Shown one piece after another: positions 34,877 through 46,400 of a stretch of DNA of 64,000 bases; position 1 is the first letter of the stretch; every line of letters starts with the position of its first letter. The stretch lies in NCBI RefSeq assembly GCF_000143415.4, contig NW_003314356.1, positions 417,462 to 481,461 on the forward strand, given 5' to 3'. This DNA is from Selaginella moellendorffii. Its lineage: Eukaryota; Streptophyta; Lycopodiopsida; Selaginellales; Selaginellaceae. A model generated the notes under the pieces. The model made no database searches and was not told the origin of the DNA. It saw nothing but the letters and a program-made list of their open reading frames with translations. The translations under genes and the position numbers were made by a program.

Positions 34877-35739
34877 TCAGACTGTTATTTTTTGCCTCCA
34901 ACGCCTATACAATAATCTTGGAATTTCATCACTCTCCACACTATCAGGATTTAAACCCAATAGTAATGCCATCTCTTCTCTAATACGTCCACGCTCATGT
35001 TCAGTGGTCGAAGAACCCATCCGGTTGAGCAAACTATGGAGATGCGGATAGTGCTTGGCTAGACAATATACATGCCATAAATGATGACTGGTGTCTGTCC
35101 GATCAAATGGCTTCTGATATACCGTTCCATCTGCCATTTGGTTGATTTCTGCAGCCACCTCCTGGACTGGCCGGTTCTCTATCACCATCGCTTCAAGCCG
35201 TTTTGCAAGGTCCCCCAGAACATACGGTTTCTTCTCCCTAGTTTCCATACTGCAAGAGATGGGGTGCACTGCATATGTGTGCGTGTTCGCTGCAGTTTTA
35301 ATCGGCGAGTCATCGATGATGAGGATTTCACTTGACCTAGCAGTCCGGTTCATCACTACAGCCTCTGCCTTGACGAAGATGGGCTTGCTACCCCTCACAT
35401 GGACCATAGTCAAGCAATCCTCCTGCGTTAGGAGAAAGTCAAATGGTAATATTACTCGCGTCTGATCGTGCATCATCTGTAGCAACGTTAATGCATTGTG
35501 GCGCATCATGGATGTCCAAACTCCCAATTGCAAATTGAACCCGGCCCTCTGTTTTAAGTGTCGCATGGTCATTATTAGATCCCGCAGTTTCTCCCGTGTG
35601 ATTAATGTGAATCTGTCTCTTTTGACCAACTTGCGACCGCAGGCTTTGGAGGGTGCAGTGACATTCGAGGACGAGCCACGCTCATGGGAGAAAAGGACAC
35701 CGTTCAGATCAAAAACGATACAGTACTTTCGCCGTGACT
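34877..35739 (-). other. HAD phosphatase-like domain exon (exon 11, TE1)
   Basis: The frame begins ESRRKYCIVFDLNGVLFS. Motif I is FDLNG (nucleophile Asp), motif II resembles VWTSM, and motif IV is LIIDDS with the acidic pair. This spacing and the WTS triplet are those of FCP1/NIF-like HAD proteins; the second Asp of the usual DXDX(T/V) motif is Asn, a variant known among plant HAD-like proteins, so phosphatase activity is uncertain. The exon ends in TGA at 34877-34879. TE2 has the same exon from 63434 to the window end. Confidence 0.8.
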
Positions 35740-38045
35740 CTGAAATGAAATGCGTTAGCATAAAAAATGGTACAAGTCAATTTTACCATCTACAATATTA
35801 GCGAATGGTGCTCCCGATGGTCGTTCAGAGGGTTTTGGTCGAGGAAACGTGAAGGGCGGAAATACTCTCCTCTGCAATGTGGGGTCAATCGCATCCGATG
35901 GCGTGTGGGCACATGCCATTTCAGCTGTAGACTCTGGTACAACTGGCTCAACAGTGGCATGGGGTGGTTCCGATGGCGTGTGATCACACGCCATTTCAGC
36001 TGGTGCCTCCGTTGGCAAAGTGGACATGACCGAACAGGCAGCAGGGGCGGTGTAGGGAGGTTCCAACGGCGCGTAGTCAGACGATTGGGCACACGTTGGA
36101 AATGAGGATACGACCGGCTCGGCGGCTGGGGCGGCCTCATGCGGGTCCAATGGCGCCTGGTCACCGTCAGTTGGATACGTGGACAAGATTGACTCAGTGG
36201 TATGGGCAGCATCAAGTGGAGCGTGGTCAGCTTGCTTGGCGTTGATATGGATAGTAGCCTCCACCAGCTCTGATGACTCTTGCAGGCAAGTAGAGTCCAC
36301 TGGCGGATCCATATGCATGTCCAAATATCTCCCTTCGATTGAGATGGTATCCTCCCGTGCTACTAAAAACAAACTCATTAGCACATTGAATCGACTATAC
36401 TGTATTTACCATCAACTGCTATTGAGGAACTAGGACCGATATCACTTGGGCGCACTGCTGATTCTGAAGGATTGGACATACGTTTCGACCCTTGCTTGGC
36501 ACTATCCTTCCTCGACACTAAAGGCTAGAGTTTGTATCTTAATTCAACTGAATAATCTCTACTTACCATTTCTTCTGCGACCTACATGGACAATGTTAGA
36601 AATGGTAAAAGGTTAGGAATGGATGTACTATTATTTACCTGATGGTTTGTCTTGTATGACCTTCCTCCGCTGCTCTTTGGCCACCTTAAGCTGGCCATCG
36701 TCGTCATCATCGTCATCGTCGTTATTGTGATCGTCACCATTGTGAGGACCATCCAAGTCCTCTTCGTCCTCCTCTTCTTCGTCCTCCTCTTCTTCGTCCT
36801 CCTCTTCGTCCTTCTGCTCTTCCTGCTCATTATCTTTCTCTGGCTCCTCATCCCCCTCTTGCATTTCTTCCATAGGCTGCTCAGGCTGGATTGCTTGTTT
36901 TTCCAGGACCATCTTGGAAAAATCATCTGGCCGAGTCTCCATCTCAAAATACAAGACATCCATAGCCTGTTTTAGTGCGTGACCTAGGACCGTATCCTCA
37001 CCCGACTGTCTTAACATGGTTTCTGCACGTTCTTGCACCCTTCGAAGACGACGAGATGAGAAAAACGTGGCCCTGACTTGAAAAGCATCCCTCATCCATT
37101 GTACCTCTCCATTGAGATTGGGGAAGGGGAGTCCGCCATAGGAATCTGAGTTAGAAGGTGGTGACTGGCTCCTTTCACTCAGCCCTTGATCTGCAATGAA
37201 TGGCATGAGCACACACGCCATAACCGCGAGGCATTACCTATCATCTTTTCGTTGCCCTTCTTCCTTTTCGAATCAAACGCCTCTGATCCCGACGACTGTC
37301 CAACGTGCTTTCGCTTTTTATGACCACTGTCAGTTTGAGCTTGGCTGGTGCTTGCCTGTTTTGCCTTTGAAGAAGTGTCTCCTGCAAGGAATGGCATGAG
37401 ACCACACGCCATTGCAAATATAATTTGTACCTCCTTTTTTCCTATTGCTTGTCTGTTTGTCCTTCTTCGACGCGCCACCAGTGCGCTTTTCAGTCCTCGT
37501 GTCTGAATATTCACAACGATCTATAATCAAAATGGCGTGAGGCCTCACGTGACCTTACCTTGTGCAGGTTGTGACCTCGGCCTAACATCAGTAGCTGTTA
37601 ACGCCGTTTCAGCATCTGGGGGTGGCCACGCTCCTGCATACAGAGCTTGTGAGATAACATTTAAACTTAAAGTGCGTACTCACCAGGTTCGTAGAGAAGA
37701 TACTGTTTTTCTTTGGCAACTGTAATTATATGCTCCATTGAAGTCACCTCTTCAATGGAGTTTGTCACCGCAACACACGGGACACCCTTGAGTAGTGCGG
37801 CTCGAAAGAATAGTCCGCCGTAGTTGTACTCGACAACGCATTTGCCCTTGGAGTCACCCGCTATTGCGTTGAAGACCCAGCTGAGCATTTCCCATGCTGC
37901 ACCTGGAGCTTTCTTTGGATTCGAAAGCTCCATAGCCGTCTTCAGTTCCTCAGGACGGGTAAATTGACCTCCCTCAGATCAATTCGATCGGCTTTGTTGA
38001 ACGAAGCTGGGAAGTCACTCCAGTCCCACTCTGCTGCAGGACCAA
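35740..38045. repeat. Palindrome copies in the 3' half of the TE1 multi-exon gene
   Basis: 22-bp palindromes lie at 35898-35919 and 35973-35994 (inside exon 10, coding), 37200-37221 (intron 6), 37391-37412 (intron 5) and 37532-37552 (intron 4, imperfect). Introns 4, 5 and 6 are 38, 49 and 47 bp, so the palindrome makes up about half of each. Introns 3 and 7-10 lack it. Confidence 0.85.
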
Positions 38046-39002
38046 TAACAAGGGCGACTGTGAAGATGCGGACATTCGTCGGTATCTTCTTCTTAGCCAT
38101 TATCCCATGGATCTCCCGCATCTCCTTGCCTTTCAACCGAGCCTTCACCTCGTTCAAGGCCTTCCAGAACTTGTGATAGGATTCGGAGTCGTAGATCATA
38201 TAGTGGACTGAAGATTCCACCTCCGCAAGTCCCACCATTAAGTCAATGATGGAGCTGACTTCGTCTGCATGAGTGATCTCCTCGTTTGTGAAGTCCATCA
38301 CACAAAAGATGTTCTTGACCTGCTCATCTCCGCGGGAAACGATGCTCCTCCACCTTTGATCCTCATCCGAATTCACGTATACCCGGTAAGGTTCTCGATA
38401 GGCCTCTGCTGCGGGGTCGAGCTGTTTCTGAAGCCGGCGGTCGACATCCCTCTTAATGAAATTTGGATACTGATCCAACTTCTCAGCTTTACTTTTCGTG
38501 GCATCCTGCAGCAGATCGATGAACTTGGGGGCCCCCTTCACGTACTCGTCGATGTCTTCATTTGACAAGTCCAGCTCTTCCATCATCTCTTGCGTGGTGT
38601 CGATGCTCACCCTCGCCACGGCCACTTGCTCGAAGATCCAATCCTTCAATAGCGCACGAGCTCTCAGAGTCGTGCACAAATCCTCGTATGTCACAATATG
38701 GCCGGGAGTCATTTTGGTCTTGTTGAAGACTACCTCACCAAGTAGAAGAGCATTAGCCACTGTCAGAAGGTCGTCGTCGTCTAGAGACCGCGAGAAACGT
38801 AAGGCGTTGAGCTTCAAATCATTGGGCTTCCGGCCGTCCTCCACACCCATTGAGTTTAGCAACTCCCCGTCATGGTACCTCCTTAGCACATCTACCCATT
38901 TGTCAAAAACAACTTTTGTCGCGAGTAGAATGTTATGGATGCTGAGTGTGTCATTGACCCCCAGTGTTTTCGAGAGAAGACTCGAGAATTCCTGCAATGG
39001 AA

Positions 39003-39024
39003 ATGGCGTGAGGCCACATGCTAT
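39003..39024. repeat. Palindrome in intron 2 of the TE1 multi-exon gene
   Basis: ATGGCGTGAGGCCACATGC then TAT, inside the 54-bp intron 38992-39045. Since 54 is a multiple of three and lacks stops, the unspliced frame reads through it, which could hide the intron from gene finders. Confidence 0.8.
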
Positions 39025-40224
39025 GCCACATGCAACGAGGCTTACCTGCCAGGCGCTAGTTGCTAGTGCACGTCCTTGTCCTGGTTTTTGTGGCTTCTTC
39101 AGTTGAACCCAGAGCTTCCGTGTTCGTGCCAATGTCTCGTGCAGACCCGATTTGTAGCACATTTCTTGCTTGACATTCTGCGCGTGGGAGATGTATATGA
39201 TAGATCGGAGGGGCGAGTTGCCTTTTATCAGGCGGACAACTCTTGTCTTGAAGACTTTCTTCACCTCCTCGCCCACCATAATATCCACAACTATCTGTTG
39301 CATCGCCAAGCTAGAATGCTGCCCGGAGACGGCATAGAACCGGATGTTCTGATCGTCCAACACCTTCCTATTGATCAAGTCTGGAAACCTCGTCTCGCCC
39401 TTCATTGTTCGGTAGTAGGGGATCACGTCTGCGATGTCGGGTGTTACTGGACTTGCCAGCATCTTCTGCTTCAGTTTCTCCACCCACTCATCAGATACTA
39501 GCCTGTGGTTGTATTTGCTTTAGATCTCGATACGGCTCACGTCGATTGTATATACTTTGTTGGAATAGTAACAAGTACTATTATCTGCGACGATTTTTGC
39601 TGCCTCTTCTTGCTCTTTCTGCTCTTTGCGGCTCTTCTTTTTGGTGGGTGTAGTGTTCGAACCCGAGGCAATGGCATCACCGAGTAGCTTCTTTTTTGGA
39701 GCAGCAGAGTCGGACGTCGGCTTGAGCTTGACCACCCTTTTCTGCTTCGGGGTAGTTTCCAGATCGACCCCCTTCCCCTTCGCTTCGCAAACTGGAGGCA
39801 CTCTCAACGGCTCAATGTTGGAATATAGTTTTTGAACATCGCCGTAGGTGAGGTCCGTGGATTCCATGTGATCTTCATAGACCCGCAGCGTCTTTGAAAT
39901 TGTGGGCCTCCTGGACAACCTCTCCCTAGCTCCCTCTAGGAATTCCTCATAGCCGCTGCCCCCCTCCGGGAAGCCGCTAGGATGTGCAAGGTGGATCTTG
40001 AAGGCGGACGCTGTCTCTACCACAAGTGCCAGTCCATATTCTTGCATGGAACTGCATGGAGTGTCTGTCACTTGGATGAGGATCCCCATGCATTCTTTTC
40101 TCCCACCATCTGTGTTGTACAGCATCAGATCCTCGCCTTCCATCCCGAAAGTCCAACTGGTGAGCTCCTCCCCCTTCTCTGCATCCACATTGACAGTGGC
40201 TGGAAGAAGAACGCAATTCCTCGC

Positions 40225-40463
40225 CTGTTCAAAAATGCACAACAATTAGAGCTGACAGATGAAAAGCTAGCAGCTGGAAATAACGTGAGGCCACACGCCA
40301 TTCACCACTGCATCAGATGTCTTGAGGCTGCATCCTAAGATGGCGTGAGGCTACACGCCATCTGTAACCGGACTGCACTCGAGAGCCCAATCGGTGCATG
40401 CCAATGTTGCTACTGAATGGCATGTGGCCTCATGCCATTTTCTACTTCGTCTAAAAGACTTAC
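40225..40463 (-). other. First intron of the TE1 multi-exon gene with three palindromes
   Basis: GTAAGT...AACAG boundaries. Palindromes lie at 40280-40301, 40340-40361 and 40417-40438. The ATG (40464-40466) is the last codon of exon 1, so the upstream exon is 5' untranslated. Confidence 0.65.
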
Positions 40464-40466
40464 CAT

Positions 40467-40900
40467 TTGAAGCCGAATGGAGGCGTGACAATCGAGGCCA
40501 GACTCGCTGGCGAATGTGCACTGTGTGTGCAGCGGATCGTAGCAGCAAGGCTACTCTGCCACTTACAGTTGGAGAGTGGTGCTGAAATCTCCCGGGACGC
40601 CAAGTGGGCTGCGTGTGGGTGGTGGAGTGGGCGGCGGAGTTGGCGGCGAAGTTACAAACTGGGTGTGTCTTGAAGTGGACGCCGATGCACACGAGCGCGA
40701 TGCGAGCGCGAGTGTGATGCAAGCGCGAGTGGACGCCGATGCACACGAGAAACCTGTAGAGAAGTGAGCGCGATGCGAGCGGGAGCGCGAGTGTGATGCG
40801 AGCGGGAGCGCGAGTGTGATGCGAGCGCGAGTACAAAGCAAAATGCAAAACCTAACCTCACACGCGCGAAATGTCACAATGGTTGGTAATCCCGCCACGT
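40467..40900 (-). promoter_or_regulatory. 5' untranslated exon and promoter side of the multi-exon gene
   Basis: A GC-rich stretch with tandem GAGCGCGATGCGAGCG units at 40680-40840. The long minus-strand frames here (Arg/Ser/His-rich) come from the repeat and are not in frame with the predicted start. A TATA box could not be placed with confidence. Confidence 0.4.
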
Positions 40901-42830
40901 CATCATTCCTCGGACTTGGGCGCCACCATTAATTTCTGGATTGCCGCGCGCATGCAAGCACGCAAAATCCAAAAGAAATCCGCAACGTCATCATTCCTCG
41001 GACTGCATGCACGCGAAATCCAAAAGAAAGATCATGATTGGGATATCATTTAATACCCTCGCTATATTTATACCATGCATGATTGGATATTCCAAAGCAT
41101 CTTGTATTTCCAAAAATGGCAGATGTTCAGCTAAATAAAGAAATTCTATCTGTTTCTATTTTTCTCTCAAATCAATATTATAGCGTGTGGGCTCATGCAA
41201 TTTTGAACCAAAGAAACCCAAAAAACGTTGGACCCAAAATATTTTGAAAAAACCCAAAAAACCCTAAACATTTTAAACCCAAAAATCCAGGCGTCCTGTG
41301 GCGTTATTCCTTGAATGGCGTGTGGGCGCATGCCATTTTCAGGGCCAAATGCTGAATGGAGAAAAATTCCCTTTCAGTGCAAATGCTGCAAGAGGCAGAT
41401 GCCGAGCACAAAGGACTGTAACTACCTCACATGACACAGATAAACTTTTCTCTATTTGGCAAAGATAAACTTTATAGCGTGTGGGCTCATGCAATTTTGA
41501 ACCCAAAAAATGCACCAAAAAATTCTCGGCGTCATCTGGCATTATCTCTTGAATGGCGTGGGGCCGCATGCCATTTTCAGGGGCACATAGGAGTATATTC
41601 CTAGGATATTCTGACACGCGCGAGATTTTTTTGAGTTTTCTGGAGATCCAACCGTTAGATCGCAACTAGATTTTACAGAATGGTATACAATGTCTTTCTT
41701 GATGACCCTGCAAAGAAGCATCTCAATCGGACACCACATGAGACCACACGAGCCTTACAATGTTTCAGGGGCATTTGCCATAGATCCGACCGTTATTTTG
41801 CTCCAAGATTTCACAGTTTGGTGTGCATTGACCTTTCCATCGAAACTGCAAAGGGACATCACAATCAGATGCGGGATCACAAGAAACTAACTTCACTAAC
41901 TCTGGTTTCACCAAGATCTACGTAAGGAGTTATGAAATGAAAGGACCCTCTCTATTGAAATGTGTTTATGGTCCTAGGGGCATTGTGACATATCAAAGGA
42001 TTTTGCATCAAGTTCTGTATTTGCATGTTTATCAAGCTACTGAATTGCTAAACCCTAAACCCTAAACCCTAAACCCTAAACATGTGGCAAATGCTGCGTG
42101 AAGAAAGATGCCCTTTCTGGGCAAATGCTGTAAGAGGCAGATGCCGAGCAGATGTATCTCAGGCTAGCGAAGGGGACGAACGAAAGCTAGCTATAAACAT
42201 GACGGGATGCAAATAGATTACTAGGCTGGTCCTACGAAAATCAAAAACCATAATTGAAAACATTGAAAATGCAAAAAGAAAGGTTTATAATATTTTTGAA
42301 TTTTAGGCAACCAAAGGAATGTAAGTAGGGCATGTGTTTGTAAGTTTAAAAATGCCTCAACCACTTAAATTCCCAAGTAAATAAAGCTGTTTCTATTTTT
42401 GGTACAGGTAAACTTTATAGCGTGTGGGCTCATGCAATTTTGAACCCAAAAATGCACCAAAAAATGCTCGACTAGCATTATTCTTTGAATGGCGTGTGGC
42501 CTTATGTCGAGCATTATTCTTTGAATGGCGTGTAGCCTTATATTGCCATAAATGGACGTACACACACAGCGTAATTATTCCTTTACACGGCGAATAATCT
42601 TGGCGCGGATCGCTGACATGGCATGGCAAAATTCGAATCACTGACATGGCATAGCTGGATCGAGGCAAGGACATGATGTGACAAAGTTCAACCTCCGACA
42701 GCAAAGTCTAGAAGCTACTCAGTTTGAAATTTGTCAGAGGAATCATAAGATCTGGTTTGTCAGAGGATTTGATGTGACGTTCAAGCGTGTGTTATTTTTG
42801 AATTCTCGAACTCATTCCTAGGTCTATCAT
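40901..42830. other. Spacer between the two divergent TE1 genes
   Basis: No gene. It carries a module with a pair of palindromes, ATAGCGTG...CATGCAAT followed 110-140 bp later by ATGGCGTG...CATGCCAT (or a variant), at 41180-41335, 41474-41574 and 42418-42545. A second module around GCAAATGCTG..AAGAGGCAGATGCCGAGCA occurs at about 41343-41407 and 42087-42150. A telomere-like tract lies at 42049-42080. It probably holds the promoters of both genes. Confidence 0.65.
42049..42080. repeat. Telomere-like (CCCTAAA) tract
   Basis: CTAAAC followed by four CCTAAAC units. TE2 has the same tract with two units fewer (about 56872-56890), so it varies in length between copies. Confidence 0.85.
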
Positions 42831-43100
42831 TTTTGTGCGCCGTGTTCTTGGTTCCGCTGAGCGCAGTGAGCGCTGCTTGTGTAAGCGGCGTTGTGGGCTG
42901 TGGTTTATGCGTCTACGAGCGGTTGCGGCATTGCGAGCGCCATTGCGAGCGGCAGTTTATGCGAGTGGCAGTTTGTGCGAGCGGCGCTACGAGCAGTTGC
43001 GGTGTTGCGAGTAGCGCTACGAGTAGTTGCGGTGTTGCGAGCGGCACTGTCTTTGGTGTGGCTACCGCTTCCTCTTGATATTCGGCACTTGTGCTTCCTG
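42831..43100 (+). promoter_or_regulatory. 5' untranslated exon of the transposase gene
   Basis: GC-rich GCGAGCGGC and GTTGCGGTGTTGCGAG tandem units at 42850-43060, then a splice donor TTCCTG-GTATGT at 43101. It mirrors the GC-rich 5' exon of the divergent gene. Confidence 0.45.
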
Positions 43101-43410
43101 GTATGTTCACCATGGAATGGCTTAGGACCACATTTAGAAATGGCATGAGGCCACATGCCATCTTGGGCCCTTGCAATTTCATGGCTAGCGTATTGTCATG
43201 TATGTTTTTACTTGCCTGCAGCTGTGTGTATATCAAGATGGCATGAGGCCTCATGCCAATTTTGTGAATGCGAAATTTCACGTGGGTGTCAATAGCATGT
43301 TTGAATAATGGCATGTGGCCTCATGCTATTGAGGTTGTTTGGTATGTTATGATTTAGGCCATTCTCCAATCATTTTTTGTATGGTCTTAACTTCTTTTCT
43401 GCACTTTCAG
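43101..43410 (+). other. First intron of the transposase gene with three palindromes
   Basis: GTATGT...CTGCACTTTCAG, 310 bp. Palindromes at 43140-43161, 43238-43259 and 43308-43329. The start codon ATGGCC lies one base after the acceptor. Confidence 0.6.
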
Positions 43411-43411
43411 A

Positions 43412-46400
43412 ATGGCCTTCAGGGTTGGGGAAAAGGTTTACATTTTGAATGGTGGGAAGAGAGTTGCAAAAGGGACCCTTGTGTCTATGGATCGGAACTT
43501 TGTTATACACTGTGAAAGGCTTGGGGAAGGCAATGCTGCTGTATCAGTAGAGACTGTCTTCGATGGGAATGTGGTCGCTATTGAACGAGGAGAGATGGTC
43601 GTCAGGGTAAATGTTGTTGTTGCCTTGAAAAATCTTCAGAAGAAAGCAGATGTTGGGGACAGCGCAAGTGCGACGAATGTTCCCTCCGTGGATCTTAAGA
43701 ACCGTGCTACATGGATTTAGGCAAAAGTGTTTCTAAACAACCCCGAGGGGGAGGTGGTAGCTGAGGGCTTAGCCACAGTTGTCGATCCAAGAGATGCGGT
43801 TGCTAATCAAGAATTGGGCTGGGATGATATTGGAGTTGCGATTTTAGAGGTTGTTGACACAGAAGAAAACAGTCTGACTATTGGAAGCATTGTGCGGTGG
43901 AAATTGAGGCACTTAGTGTTTGAGAATGTGAAGGATTCACAATCAAACACCACTACAACTGATGACAGAACATCTCTTCATGGGAAAAGAAAGTACACCT
44001 TCCTAAAGCGCAGCCAAAGGGATCTGAGCAACGAACCGAAAAGGCAGAAAATGGCGATGGAGGTTCGAATGGTCTCGACAGTTGCTTGTTGCAAGAGGAG
44101 GTGCTGTCAACATGCTGATTGGGATGCTATTGAAGAGGAGAGAGCAAGATACAAGACATTGTCCTGGAAGGCAGCTCGCAATTTTGTGTATGAGGCATTA
44201 CGGTCATCTGTTGATGCTTCAGAACATCAGGTGGGGGGCATGGTCTTCCAGAGGGGTTTGGTCTGCATGAAGGCATGGAGAATCATTTATGGAGTCCCTC
44301 GAAGCACATTCTACAGAATCAAAACTGAGTTCGAGGAACAAAGGGTTCAACAGGCAGTCCATGGGAACGACGGTACGCACAAAACCAGGGGTCATGTTGT
44401 ATATGGAGAGGCAATCTTCAAGAGGTTTGTCGAGACATGTAGCGAGCAGCAACCACATAAAACCCGCCTCTTGGAAGATGGAACACGAGACACCCAACGA
44501 GTTCTCCCTTCCATGTATACCAAGGGGGCCATATTGGAAGATGTGAATCGGGAACTCCAGAGTAATGGCTACAGGAAGCTGAGCCAATCTAGATTTAGTA
44601 GATTGTGGAGCAACAGGTTCAGGGATGTGAGTATAGGAAAGTACTCCAGCTTTTCAAAGTGTGACGAGTGCACTGCTATCAAAATGGCTTTGTCGAAGAA
44701 TTCTTGCAGCGCTCAAGAGCGAGAGACGTTGGTTAGAAGGCGGCTCAACCACAACATCGAGCAGAGAAGCTGCAGGACTGCATATTATCATAACAGGATT
44801 CTCTCCATGGAGAGACCTGACTCTTACCTCTGCATCATCCACGACAAAATGGACCAGAAAAAGACGTGCTTACCTCGACTCAATCCTGCCCCCAAGGCAA
44901 TCTCTTCATCCATGCAGCTGCCTGTGTCTCTGTTTGGCATAATCGCTCATGGGCATGGTGCCCAGAACTATGGGAACTTCTTTGTACCTCTATGGGGTGG
45001 CGGGGGTGCAAACATGATGATTGCGTCCCTAGCAAAACACTTAAGGTCTCTGCAAAGTGCGCAGACTGAGCTGAACGGCCAACCCTTGCATAAGGCCCTT
45101 GTCGATCGAACCCCATACAGGGTTCAGCTGGAGGAGGAGCAAAGGCTTGCAGTATCGCGTGGGGCCCCATGCCATCCCAGTGAATATGTTGGCCGTCAGA
45201 TTGTAGGGTTATCACGTGAGGCCTCATGCCATTCCGACGAGGCTGGTCGCCCGGTGAATGCACAGCCTCATCCAAACGAAGCAAAATCTCAAGGAAGTTC
45301 TTGCGGCCGATGTGGCCTTCCACCCCATCTTCTGCTCCAAACAGACAATGCTGGCAGTGAGAACAAAAACATGTACGTCTTCGCGTACTTGGCGATGCTT
45401 GTTGCCAAAGGCATATTTGAAACGGTTACACTTGGCTTTCTCATGGTTGGGCACACTCATGAAGACGTCGATGCCATGTTCAGTCACCTGGCAGAGTCCC
45501 TCCGGCGATCCAATGTCCTCACCCTCCCACAACTCTACGATGAATTCCAAAATTGCATCAAAGGCACTGTTGAAGCTGCACTTCTGACAGAGGTTCCAGA
45601 CTTTAAGGGGTTTGTAAGAGGCTACATCAGGGATGGATCCGAAACGCTGATTGGCCACTCCAAGCCTCTTCAGTTTCATTTCAGCATGTGTGACGGTGCT
45701 CCAGTGATGAGGTACAAGATGAGAGAATGGGACACAGTGTGGCTGCCAGTGGACGGCATTGAACTCTTCAAGAGAGATCCCATAACTGGGGAACCTATGA
45801 TTCCTCAGGGTTCCCCACGGCCGATGCACCCGGATGGACTCAAAGACCAGGAAAGTATAGTGGCCGGGATTAGACAGCATATTGCCTTCTGGAAGAGGGG
45901 GTTGGTGTTTGGTGGAGAATCCTATTTTCAGAGGTGCAAGCCTTTGCTCGAATACTGGGAGAAGATTATATCTGCTATCCAAAATGGGCCGGTTGTATAT
46001 GAAGAATTGGAAGAGTCCTTTTGGCCAGAACCCAGAGCACCAGATAGTAGCGGAACAATGTCCTCTGGAAATGCAGTGACAGATAACGATGTTGAGGATC
46101 ACTATTGTGGGCCGAGGAACAAGAAGCCGGATTCAGCATTCAATCCAGTACAGGTCTGCAAAGGAATGGTCGTGCTTGTCAGACCCAGTAATAAAAAACA
46201 AATGATATGGGTGGGGCGCTGCATCACTGATGCAGAGGAGGACGCGGAAACTAACTCCTTCAATGTAACTGTGGAGTGGTTCAAGCCAAGTTCCGGATAT
46301 ACGAAGGATTGCCTAGAAAAGAGATGGGTGCTGAATCCAAGGGATCCCAGCATGAGCATATCGGTGGATAATGTTGTGCATGGTTGGATGCGGAAGCAGA

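Larger units (their letters stand above)
34877..40466 (-). pseudogene. Multi-exon gene for ParB-like/HAD phosphatase-like transposon protein (TE1 copy, disrupted)
   Basis: Splice sites and reading frame give exons (minus strand) 40464-40466 (ATG), 39046-40224, 37684-38991, 37559-37633, 37431-37520, 37238-37381, 36639-37190, 36567-36581, 36410-36517, 35787-36362 and 34877-35739. The frame continues correctly across every join; introns 3-10 are all phase 1. The product would be about 1640 residues: a ParB/sulfiredoxin-like segment (FYAVSGQHSSLAMQQI, near residue 300), an acidic Glu/Asp run in exon 7, a Pro/Thr-rich exon 10 and a HAD phosphatase-like C-terminus (FDLNGVLFSH, LGVWTSMMRHNA, LIIDDSPIKT). 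TE1 has a TAA in exon 2 (39520-39522, CAA in TE2) and a 1-bp deletion in exon 3 (near 37954), so it is broken. That all exons form one gene is inferred; two genes are possible. Confidence 0.7.

Noticed and set aside
35142-35465. Plus-strand frames opposite the HAD exon
   Set aside because: Shadow frames of a convincingly conserved exon on the other strand.
40351-40898. Arg/His/Ser-rich minus-strand frames (and the plus-strand equivalents at 58038-58495)
   Set aside because: They cover GC-rich tandem units, differ in length between the two copies, and are not in phase with the splice donor that leads to exon 2.
42833-43078. 81-codon Cys/Ala/Ser-rich frame upstream of the transposase
   Set aside because: Derived from GCGAGCGGC and TTGCGGTG tandem units and separated from the transposase by a good splice donor and a 310-bp intron; taken as an untranslated exon.
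35898-45232. CRISPR-like reading of the repeated palindromes
   Set aside because: Spacing is irregular, the units lie in introns and exons of eukaryotic genes, and no cas gene is present.
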